Of a DNA stretch of 64,000 nucleotides, positions 9,383-16,874 are shown in pieces. Both the position numbers and the translations under genes were made by a program. The DNA comes from an uncultured Odoribacter sp. (lineage in GTDB: Bacteria > Bacteroidota > Bacteroidia > Bacteroidales > Marinifilaceae): assembly GCA_900541415.1 (NCBI GenBank), contig UQJP01000004.1:84265-148264 (forward strand). Direction: 5' to 3'. Below the pieces are notes generated by a model that worked only from the letters and a program-made list of their open reading frames with translations, did not search any database and was not told the origin of the DNA. The first letter of the stretch is position 1; every line of letters begins with the position of its first letter.

Positions 9383-12202
9383 TTATTTCCGGCAAATCGT
9401 ATTATAGGGGCAATTCCGGCATTTCTTTTCCTGGGTCGTCTGGACAAAAGGAACATCGGGAGAATAGAGTTGTTCCAGTAACGGAGTGAGGTTGTTCAGA
9501 AATTCTTCCCGGTGTGTGGCGAAATCGTCGATATATTCTTTGTCACATTTCAGCCTATAATTATAATCCTTCCCGAATAATGCTTTTGTGCTGTATATGC
9601 CGGGTATGAGCGGTTTATGGACAGGATTGGCGTGCGAGAACATCAGGCAATAGAGCATGGTTTGAAAGGCTGCTTTGTTGCGGGTGGTGTTTTCCGGGTC
9701 GAAGACGGAAGGAACGGATTTGAACGTGGTATTGTCCGCTCCCGTTTTATAGTCGATAACCCGGACTCCTTTGGCTGTTTCATCGATCCGGTCGATAAAG
9801 CCTCCTACAAAAACGGATTTTGTACCTGCCGGAGTTTGAATTTTGACCGGAACAACGAATTTTTCTTCCATAGCTACCAATTGAAACGGGCATAAATGTT
9901 TATCGTAGGCCAGCATTTCCCGGAGGTATTTTTTGATAACGTTTAAAATCAATTCATTATTGCCGCTATCGAGTAGTTTTGTGGTGTTGTGGTCGTAGAC
10001 TTTTAAATATGAGTCTTTTATATGCTGTTCCAAAAGGGCTTCGTTCCGGAGTAGTTGTTCGATGCTGTCGGTTGTGATTTTTCCTTCCGGGATGGTGGCG
10101 TATAAAGTTTGAGAACATTCGTGGAAAATATTCCCTAACAGACGGTGGTCGAGTTCTTCCGCCATTTCTTCTTTTTCCTGTATCCGGGCAATATATTTAA
10201 AATAAAAACGGAGAGGACATTCCAGATAAGTGTTTAAGGCGGAAGGCGATAGCGTGGCTTGTTCCGATTCTGTCCAAAAATTTAATTGGGCTAATATTTC
10301 CGGATTTTTAGCAATGACGATGGCAGGATTATCCTGTACGGCGATCCGGTTTTGAAAACTGGTCTCGCTGATCGTCAATCCGGATTCATATTTAATCTGG
10401 TAAAGGAAACGGCTCATTTCTCCGCTGTTCACTCCTTTGGCTCCGGAGGTGTAGAGTATCTTGATATTTTGTGCCCGTTGCAGCAGTCGGTAGAAATAAT
10501 AAGCGAACAGGGCATCCTGATGTTCGGGAGTGGGGAGTTTGAAACCTACGCGCAGATTATAGGGAATGAAAGAAGAGGTGACACTGTTTTTGGGCAGTAT
10601 ACCTTCGTTTACCGACAATATGATCAGGTTTTTAAAATCCAGCATACGGGTTTCCATAAGCCCCATTAACTGTAATCCTTCCAGAGGCTCGCCGGAAAAC
10701 GGAATGGTGGTGCTGCTGATCACCTTATTGATGATCTGTAAATACAGCTTATCTTCCGGTTGTATATCCTCTTGTTCGAACAAGGTTTGTAAACTCTGGA
10801 TGCAAGTGTATATCGTGAATGTAAATTCTTTTTCTATCGGCTCGTACGGTTTTTCTTCAGCATGGAATGTCTGAATCAGCAGGCGCAGGATATGAAGTAA
10901 GTAATCCGTTATTTTTTCATCGTTTGAAGAAAATACGGCCTGGGTGATTTTATTGAATTGGAGGCTTTTTTCGGATACATAAACAATGTTATGCTGGTTG
11001 ATGAAATCGGTGATTTTATCGATTTCATCCGGGCACAATTCTTTGATGAGTTTGTGGTTCAGCAGGGCGATAACCGGCTTGTAGTAGTAGTAGGTTTCAT
11101 TCTTCTCTTTTTTGGCATAGTTCTTCAGGTCGCCTAACAGGGTAAGCAGGGCGGCCACTGAAGTGTTTTGTGCCGGATAACCCATCGTGATGTTGATCTT
11201 TCGTATTTCGTCCGGAATCGAGTGGAGGGCCGGAATCAACATCCTTTCATCGCAAAGGATGATTCCCGTGTCGTGATCTTCGGCTCGTTGCTGCCGGGCC
11301 ACCAGAGAGGGGATCAATTTGGCCTGTCCTATTGTGGAGGGCGTTGAAATGTATTGAATTTGCTTGCCGTTGTAACGGAAGTTATTGAAATGTTCCAGAC
11401 CTAATTCGTTCGGAAAATATTTTAAATTTTCCCGGATGTAGTGCCCTGCTTCATAATTTTCATCGGCGGTGTAATACAGGTCGTAATCCCAGTAGAACGT
11501 GGCCCTGTTATTGTCCCGGTAGTAGGAAAAAAGTTTTTTCTCACAGCTATTCAGGGCATTGAACCCGGCAAAGATAATGTGTTCCGGCAGGGGATATTCT
11601 TCGATGTGTTCACAGAAGTGACGTTGCCCCATCCCTTCAAAACAAAGTTTTTCTTTATACAGGCTATCTTTGAAATGGGCGTAAGTGGCGTAAAGCTTAT
11701 CCCATACTTTTAAAAATTCCTGCTGTTCCCGGCTGTATTTTTCGGGGTTGAAGCTATTCCAAAAGGTTTTAATCGCCTCGATCTGCTCTGTGGAAAGGTA
11801 GGGGAATTTAAGGTCGAGTTCTTTTAGCGAAACCAAATTGGAAAATACCGCTTTGGCATCCGCCAGGTATTTGTCGATGTCGTCGAAGTCGCCTAACAGC
11901 ATGTTTCCCCAAAAGTAAAAATCTTCAAATCGTTCGTTAGAGCCGGACGCTTGTGTGTAGGATTTATACAGCTTGACAATCAGGGCAATATCTTCGGCTT
12001 TTCTTAATCCGGTTTGGCGTCCGACATATTCTGCAAGCGTGATGATTTCAGGCATCCATACGGGTTTGTTTAGCAGATGAGACAGCTCATCGGCCAGAAA
12101 AAGCCCTGCACGTTTGTTGGGGAATATGACGGTCAGGTTTTCAAAATTCCCATTGTATTTTTGAAGCAGGTCGCGGGCAAGAAGATGAAGAAAAGAGGGC
12201 AT
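9383..12202 (-). CDS. AddB-like PD-(D/E)XK nuclease family protein
   Basis: A 939 aa cytosolic protein of the AddB/RexB type, the partner of the AddA helicase-nuclease in double-strand break resection. The N-terminal part is an inactivated UvrD-like helicase fold: it has the IFPNKRAGLFLADEL segment but no Walker A lysine motif. The C-terminal part is a RecB-like nuclease, with YLECPLRFYF near residue 650, the metal-binding VIDYKTG near 790, and a terminal CRNCPYNTIC cluster. Together with the earlier Cys these would ligate a 4Fe-4S cluster. AddA is usually adjacent but is not found here. Transcription starts from a promoter that faces away from the nitroreductase. Confidence 0.85.
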   Translation of the reverse strand: MPSFLHLLARDLLQKYNGNFENLTVIFPNKRAGLFLADELSHLLNKPVWMPEIITLAEYVGRQTGLRKAEDIALIVKLYKSYTQASGSNERFEDFYFWGNMLLGDFDDIDKYLADAKAVFSNLVSLKELDLKFPYLSTEQIEAIKTFWNSFNPEKYSREQQEFLKVWDKLYATYAHFKDSLYKEKLCFEGMGQRHFCEHIEEYPLPEHIIFAGFNALNSCEKKLFSYYRDNNRATFYWDYDLYYTADENYEAGHYIRENLKYFPNELGLEHFNNFRYNGKQIQYISTPSTIGQAKLIPSLVARQQRAEDHDTGIILCDERMLIPALHSIPDEIRKINITMGYPAQNTSVAALLTLLGDLKNYAKKEKNETYYYYKPVIALLNHKLIKELCPDEIDKITDFINQHNIVYVSEKSLQFNKITQAVFSSNDEKITDYLLHILRLLIQTFHAEEKPYEPIEKEFTFTIYTCIQSLQTLFEQEDIQPEDKLYLQIINKVISSTTIPFSGEPLEGLQLMGLMETRMLDFKNLIILSVNEGILPKNSVTSSFIPYNLRVGFKLPTPEHQDALFAYYFYRLLQRAQNIKILYTSGAKGVNSGEMSRFLYQIKYESGLTISETSFQNRIAVQDNPAIVIAKNPEILAQLNFWTESEQATLSPSALNTYLECPLRFYFKYIARIQEKEEMAEELDHRLLGNIFHECSQTLYATIPEGKITTDSIEQLLRNEALLEQHIKDSYLKVYDHNTTKLLDSGNNELILNVIKKYLREMLAYDKHLCPFQLVAMEEKFVVPVKIQTPAGTKSVFVGGFIDRIDETAKGVRVIDYKTGADNTTFKSVPSVFDPENTTRNKAAFQTMLYCLMFSHANPVHKPLIPGIYSTKALFGKDYNYRLKCDKEYIDDFATHREEFLNNLTPLLEQLYSPDVPFVQTTQEKKCRNCPYNTICRK

Positions 12203-12225
12203 ACTAAAAAGTTTAGCGTCTAAAG

Positions 12226-12248
12226 CAAATATATTATTTCTATATTTG
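12226..12248. promoter_or_regulatory. Back-to-back divergent -7 boxes (addB-like / nitroreductase)
   Basis: CAAATATA, a 7-nt spacer, then TATATTTG form an exact 8-bp inverted repeat. Read outward, each arm is a TAnnTTTG -7 element: the plus-strand arm would give a ~32-nt leader to 12287 and the minus-strand arm a ~17-nt leader to 12202. No clear TTG -33 element is visible for either. Confidence 0.5.
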
Positions 12249-12286
12249 TATGAATTTTGTGAGTAAAATTAGTAAAAAATCGGAAC

Positions 12287-12859
12287 ATGGCACTAAAAGA
12301 TTTGTTGATAAAGAATCGCAGTTACCGTAGATTTTTTCAAAATGTACGGATTTCCTCCGGAGAATTGAAAGAGTTGGTCGGCCTTACCCGTTGGTGCGCT
12401 TCTGGCCGGAACGCCCAGTCGCTGAAATATGTGGCGGTAGATTCGGAAGAAATGTGCGCAAGAGTATTTCCCCAGCTTGCCTGGGCGGGTTACCTGACAG
12501 ATTGGGCAGGCCCGGAAGAAGGAGAACGCCCGTCGGCTTATCTGATACAAATGCTGGATACCCGTATCGTTGAAAATTGTTTGTGTGACGACGGTATTCA
12601 GGCACAGACGATTTTGCTGGGAGCTGTTGAAAAAGGATGGGGAGGATGTATCATTAAGGCCTTTAAAAACGAGCCTTTGAGAGAAGTGTTGAATCTGCCC
12701 AGTTATTTAAAAATCATGTATGTGATAGCCTTAGGCAAGCCTAAGGAAACAGTGGTGATCGAGCCTATGAAATCGGGAGATGATTTTAAATATTGGCGAG
12801 ATGAAAAGGAAATTCATCATGTGCCTAAGCGGGACCCGGAAGAATTGATCTGGAAATAA
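12287..12859 (+). CDS. Nitroreductase family flavoprotein
   Basis: A 190 aa FMN-dependent oxidoreductase of the nitroreductase fold. The N-terminal RSYRRF and the following WCASGRNAQSLKYV segment (about residues 37-50) correspond to the family RxSxRxF and PSxxNxQPW FMN-binding regions. The GWGGCIIKAF segment near residue 115 matches the usual GLG(S/T) loop. Such enzymes reduce nitro compounds, quinones or enones with NAD(P)H; the physiological substrate is unknown. It is cytosolic with no signal peptide. The FAH-like gene follows after 19 nt in the same direction and is probably co-transcribed. Confidence 0.88.
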   Translation: MALKDLLIKNRSYRRFFQNVRISSGELKELVGLTRWCASGRNAQSLKYVAVDSEEMCARVFPQLAWAGYLTDWAGPEEGERPSAYLIQMLDTRIVENCLCDDGIQAQTILLGAVEKGWGGCIIKAFKNEPLREVLNLPSYLKIMYVIALGKPKETVVIEPMKSGDDFKYWRDEKEIHHVPKRDPEELIWK

Positions 12860-12878
12860 GCCGATAGTTTGTGAGGTT

Positions 12879-13445
12879 ATGAAAATACTTTGTGCAGAAT
12901 ATAATCAGGCGGGAGAGGTGGCTATCGTGCCTGTGGGGGATGATGTTTTGTTAAGGAATAACGGGGATTTTTATATTCCTGATTTTACGCAGGAAGTCAG
13001 TTGTGTGCCCCAGTTCGTTGTGAAAATTTGTAAGTTGGGGAAAGCGGTTAGTGAACGCTTTGCTTCCCGTTATTATGATGAGATCGGGATTGGAATCCGG
13101 TTTTATGCCGATTCCCTGGAACGGACCTTAGAGGGGAAGGGATTACCGGGGATTGTGGCTTCTTCTTTCGATAGCTCTGCCGCTATCGGTAGGATGCAGA
13201 AGATCGAGAACCGTAGCCTGCGGTATGAGATGTGGATTAATGACGTTGCTGTGTTTCAGGGGAGTATTCCGGAATTGCAGGTCGGGATAGACCGTTTGGT
13301 GGCTATGGCAGGTGAAATGCATACGTTGAAAATCGGCGATTACCTGTATTGCGGAAATCCTTTCCGTTACCGGGGAATAAAAGCCGGAGACCAAATTCGG
13401 GTTGTGCTGGAAGGTGAAAATGTGATGCAATTTTCCATCAAATAA
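12879..13445 (+). CDS. Degenerate fumarylacetoacetate hydrolase (FAH)-like protein
   Basis: 188 aa, cytosolic. The layout parallels the FAH/2-hydroxyhepta-2,4-diene-1,7-dioate isomerase fold. A VVKICKLGKAVSERFASRYYDEIGIGI segment (quoted in part) occupies the position of the IGK...A..Y..GY.vg core. The C-terminal GDYLYCGNPFRYRGIKAGD segment matches the family GDxIxTGTPxGxGxxxxGD end. The usual metal ligands (the ExE pair and the Asp of TxRD) are not recognisable, so catalysis by the normal mechanism is doubtful. It lies 19 nt after the nitroreductase and ends at a strong terminator. The family call is by fold-level resemblance only. Confidence 0.6.
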   Translation: MKILCAEYNQAGEVAIVPVGDDVLLRNNGDFYIPDFTQEVSCVPQFVVKICKLGKAVSERFASRYYDEIGIGIRFYADSLERTLEGKGLPGIVASSFDSSAAIGRMQKIENRSLRYEMWINDVAVFQGSIPELQVGIDRLVAMAGEMHTLKIGDYLYCGNPFRYRGIKAGDQIRVVLEGENVMQFSIK

Positions 13446-13481
13446 AAAGAGCGAAGTAGAAATAATTGGGGGAGACCTAAA

Positions 13482-13532
13482 AAAATATCCTTTTCAAATG
13501 TCCGTTATATCGGTCAATGAAAAGGATATTTT
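13482..13532. terminator. Bidirectional terminator between convergent genes
   Basis: A 15-bp stem (AAAATATCCTTTTCA / TGAAAAGGATATTTT) with a ~21-nt loop. A/T-rich ends on both sides serve the FAH-like gene and the acyl-CoA synthetase. Confidence 0.8.
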
Positions 13533-13548
13533 GTTGAGAAGTATTCTT

Positions 13549-15234
13549 TTATTTCAGATTGTCGTTATTATAAAGAAAACGCTTGATCTTATGGGTAGGG
13601 GTTTTCTCGAAAGGTTCGCTTTGAACGACAACTAACTGTAATTTCGAGAAATTGTTCACTCTGGAATTCACATATTCGAAAAGCTCTTTTTTCTGTTCTT
13701 CGATATAATCGTTGACTGCTGTTTTATAGCTATCGGCCTGGGATTTGAATCTTTTATAATTCTTCTCCAATTCTTCCATGTTGAAGTGTACCATAGCCAC
13801 CAGTTTACCTTTTGATTCAACGACTAAAGATTCATTGACAAAACGGAAGTTGTTGATGATGGATTCTATTTCTTCCGGATAGATATTTTCGCCCGAAGAG
13901 CCTAAGATCATCGTTTTGATTCTTCCCCGGATAGAAAGGCGGCCTTTATGGTCGAACGAACCGAGATCCCCGGTTTTAAACCAACCGTCTTCCGTGATAC
14001 ATTCCTGTGTCAGTTCCGGTTTTTTGTAATAGCCTTTCATGACATTCGGACCTTTGATCCAAATCTCTCCCTGTCCTTTGGAATCGGGTTCGTTGATTTT
14101 GATTTCCACCCCTTGCATCGCAGGGCCTACGCCTTGCATAAAGGTGTTTCGGGGAGCTGTTCCTGCCGACATGGGGGCTGTTTCGGTCAAACCGTACCCG
14201 ATGGCATAGGGGAATTTAGCTTCCCGCAGGAATTGTTCTACGGTTGCATCCAGTTTGGCGCCTCCGATACCGAAGAAAATGATTTCCCCGCCGAAGGTTT
14301 GCATCAATTTTTTACCTGCCAGGCGGTTTAATATTTTGCGGGTAGGGGCGAAGCCGTAAAGCGCGCGCATAAACCGGGAGGAGGTGAATTTCGGGACAAC
14401 CTGGGTTTTGTAAATTTTTTCAATAATCAAGGGTACAGAAAGCATGACCGTAGGACGTATTTTCTGCATAGCCGGAACCAATAGCTTCGGGGTAGGTACC
14501 CTGTCGAGGTAATAGACCTGGGCTCCGAACATTAAAGGTAGTAAAAGCCCTAAGGTGTTTTCGAAAGTGTGTGCCATAGGCAGAATACTTAAGAAACGAT
14601 CCTGGGGGCCAACCGGCTGTATGGTGGCACATTGCTGTGCATCCCACACCAGGTTACGGTGTGACAACTCTACTCCTTTGGAAAATCCGGTTGTACCGGA
14701 AGTGTAGATGATCGATGCTGTGTCTTCCTCTTCGACGGCGATCTCCGGCAGTGGAGCCAGATTGTGCAGGTCGATGTTGTTTCCCAGTTTGTCAATATCT
14801 TCAACAGGAAATCCTTCCGGAATCCGGGCGAAGGTATTCATCAAAATTTTCTGTTCGAGGAAATCTGTTTTTATATCAGCTATCAGCTTGTAGAGTAGTT
14901 TCGAAACAAAAACCATCCGGGCTTCCGAGTGTTCGAGGATATTTTTAATATCGACGGAACTGAATCCCGGCAGAATGGGTACGGCAATAGCTCCTAACCG
15001 GGCAATCGCAAATTGGGTGACACCCCAGCCGGGCATATTCGCGCTTAGTATGGCTATTTTATCACCTTTTTGGATTCCTTGTGAGAGTAGATAGTTGGCT
15101 ATTGAAGTTACTTCGTTGTAGAAGTCTTGGTAAGTTCTGTTTTCGGACTGAACAAAGTTCAGACACAAATTGTTTTTAAACTTGGAACAGCTATTAATGA
15201 GTAGTTCCGGTAAAGTCAGTTTTGTTAGAACCAT
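13549..15234 (-). CDS. AMP-binding long-chain fatty acid--CoA ligase
   Basis: Activates a fatty acid with ATP and CoA through an acyl-adenylate. The 561 aa protein shows the ANL signature sequences in order: IIYTSGTTGFSKG (P-loop-like AMP-binding motif, near residue 174), GYGLTETAP (A5, near 340), and GWFKTGD plus a GRIKTMI hinge (near 420-440). The C-terminal lysine region (PTHKIKRF) near 550 corresponds to the A10 catalytic Lys area. There is no membrane segment, so it is cytosolic or peripheral. The length is slightly shorter than E. coli FadD-like enzymes. Beta-oxidation neighbours are absent, so phospholipid or exogenous fatty acid activation is the more neutral role. Confidence 0.9.
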   Translation of the reverse strand: MVLTKLTLPELLINSCSKFKNNLCLNFVQSENRTYQDFYNEVTSIANYLLSQGIQKGDKIAILSANMPGWGVTQFAIARLGAIAVPILPGFSSVDIKNILEHSEARMVFVSKLLYKLIADIKTDFLEQKILMNTFARIPEGFPVEDIDKLGNNIDLHNLAPLPEIAVEEEDTASIIYTSGTTGFSKGVELSHRNLVWDAQQCATIQPVGPQDRFLSILPMAHTFENTLGLLLPLMFGAQVYYLDRVPTPKLLVPAMQKIRPTVMLSVPLIIEKIYKTQVVPKFTSSRFMRALYGFAPTRKILNRLAGKKLMQTFGGEIIFFGIGGAKLDATVEQFLREAKFPYAIGYGLTETAPMSAGTAPRNTFMQGVGPAMQGVEIKINEPDSKGQGEIWIKGPNVMKGYYKKPELTQECITEDGWFKTGDLGSFDHKGRLSIRGRIKTMILGSSGENIYPEEIESIINNFRFVNESLVVESKGKLVAMVHFNMEELEKNYKRFKSQADSYKTAVNDYIEEQKKELFEYVNSRVNNFSKLQLVVVQSEPFEKTPTHKIKRFLYNNDNLK

Positions 15235-15259
15235 TATTAATGTGATTGCAATTTGATTA

Positions 15260-15267
15260 CAAAGATA
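15260..15267 (-). promoter_or_regulatory. -7 box for the acyl-CoA synthetase
   Basis: Minus strand reads TATCTTTG, an exact TAnnTTTG match, 26 nt before the ATG at 15234. No TTG at the expected -33 spacing. Confidence 0.45.
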
Positions 15268-15333
15268 GTGATTTTTGTTGAATGTTGATAGGTTTGTAGT
15301 TAAATAAAGTTATAAAAACCACCGGGAAAGCAT

Positions 15334-15369
15334 AAAAAAATAAGGATACGTAACCGCATCCTTATTTTG
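15334..15369 (-). terminator. Terminator after pepD
   Basis: Read on the minus strand: a stem AAATAAGGAT / ATCCTTATTT with a 10-nt loop, followed by a run of Ts. It separates the DPP IV-pepD unit from the acyl-CoA synthetase downstream. Confidence 0.8.
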
Positions 15370-15392
15370 TTTTGAGAGTTATTCTTACCGGG

Positions 15393-16856
15393 TTATTTTA
15401 CCGGAATATTTTTCAAAGTTTCTTTTAAGAAATCCCAGAATTTTTCTACCGATGCTATATTTACTTTTTCATCGGGAGAGTGTGGGTGGCAAATGGTGGG
15501 GCCGAAAGAAATCATATCCCAATTAGGGTATTTGGATCCCAAAATCCCACATTCCAAACCGGCATGGATAGCCATGATTGCCGGTTGTTTCCGGTAAAGT
15601 TTAAAATAGATTTCCTGCATTTCCTTAAGAATGGTCGAATCCGGATTGGGTTTCCAGCCGGGATAAGCTCCTGCGAATACGATGGAATCGGCTTTTGCCA
15701 GTTCTCCTACTGCCTGTATGTTTTGTGCCATTGCTTCTTTGGCTGATTCTACCGAAGAACGCATCAGGGTGACTACGGTTATTTTTCCGTTTTCCGATTT
15801 AATGATAGCCAGGTTATTGGAGGTTTCAACGGTGTCGGGCATAGAGTCGATCATGCGTACGGCTCCGTTGGGATAAGCAATGATTGCATCGGTCAGCCGG
15901 GATTGGGTGCATTCGTCGATGACAAAGACCGGGGTGTTGATTGGATCGGCACTGATTTGTAAATCAGTATCTTTGGCGCTAATTTCCGCTTTATAGGTTG
16001 CTGTTGCTTTTTTCACCAGCTCCTGGAGTTTGGCTTCATTGGCCGCAGGCAGAGTGATTACAGCGAAAGATTCACGGGGAATAGCGTTACGCAGGGAGCC
16101 ACCCGTGACGGAGGAGATGCGGATGCCTAATTCCCCGGCATAGGTTTTCAGGAACCGGAACAGAATTTTATTGGAGTTACCGCGTCCCAGGTTTATATCG
16201 ATGCCTGAATGTCCTCCTTTGAGTCCTTTCACAGACAAACGAAAGGCTTTACTTCCGGCAGGAACATTTTCTTCTTTATATGAAAATGTTGTGGTAGAGT
16301 CCATACCTCCGGCGCAACCCACATATAGTTCACCTTCTGTTTCGGAGTCGAGGTTTAATAATATATCCCCTTTCAGGATTCCGGGTTGCAGGCCGTTCGC
16401 TCCGTCCATGCCTGTTTCTTCGGTTGCCGTGATCAACACTTCCAGAGGTCCGTGAGGAATATTGGTGGAGGTGAGCAGTGCCATAGCCGTGGCCACTCCG
16501 ATGCCGTTATCCGCCCCTAAAGTCGTGCCTTTGGCACGTACCCATTCCCCGTCAACAAAGGCCTGAATCGGGTCGGTATTGAAGTCGTGCTGCGTATCTT
16601 CATTTTTTTGAGGAACCATGTCCAAATGACCTTGCAGGATAACCCCTTTCCGATTTTCCATGCCCGGAGTTGCCGGTTTGCTCATGATGATATTACCGGC
16701 TTCGTCCATTTTGGCTTCGATATGATTTTGTTCCGCCCAGTTCAGCATAAAAATCCGCGCTTTTTCTTCGTGTTCGGAGGGGCGGGGAACCTGGGTCAGT
16801 TTATAGAAGTTTTCCCAAATGGATTGGGGTTGTAAGTCTTTGATCGCTGTGCTCAT
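15393..16856 (-). CDS. pepD: Aminoacyl-histidine dipeptidase (cytosol non-specific dipeptidase), M20C
   Basis: A 487 aa zinc dipeptidase of family M20, cleaving a broad range of dipeptides in the cytosol. Metal-ligand motifs are in order: LQGHLDMV (His and Asp, near residue 75), TLGADNGIG (bridging Asp, near 115), and ATEETGMDGA (catalytic Glu and ligand Glu, near 145). A late His occurs in GPTICHPHSPDE near 455. Length agrees with E. coli PepD (485 aa). It begins 18 nt after the stop of the DPP IV gene, so the two are probably one operon: exported DPP IV releases dipeptides, uptake follows, and PepD hydrolyses them. Confidence 0.95.
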   Translation of the reverse strand: MSTAIKDLQPQSIWENFYKLTQVPRPSEHEEKARIFMLNWAEQNHIEAKMDEAGNIIMSKPATPGMENRKGVILQGHLDMVPQKNEDTQHDFNTDPIQAFVDGEWVRAKGTTLGADNGIGVATAMALLTSTNIPHGPLEVLITATEETGMDGANGLQPGILKGDILLNLDSETEGELYVGCAGGMDSTTTFSYKEENVPAGSKAFRLSVKGLKGGHSGIDINLGRGNSNKILFRFLKTYAGELGIRISSVTGGSLRNAIPRESFAVITLPAANEAKLQELVKKATATYKAEISAKDTDLQISADPINTPVFVIDECTQSRLTDAIIAYPNGAVRMIDSMPDTVETSNNLAIIKSENGKITVVTLMRSSVESAKEAMAQNIQAVGELAKADSIVFAGAYPGWKPNPDSTILKEMQEIYFKLYRKQPAIMAIHAGLECGILGSKYPNWDMISFGPTICHPHSPDEKVNIASVEKFWDFLKETLKNIPVK

Positions 16857-16874
16857 AATATTTTGTCGTTTTGG

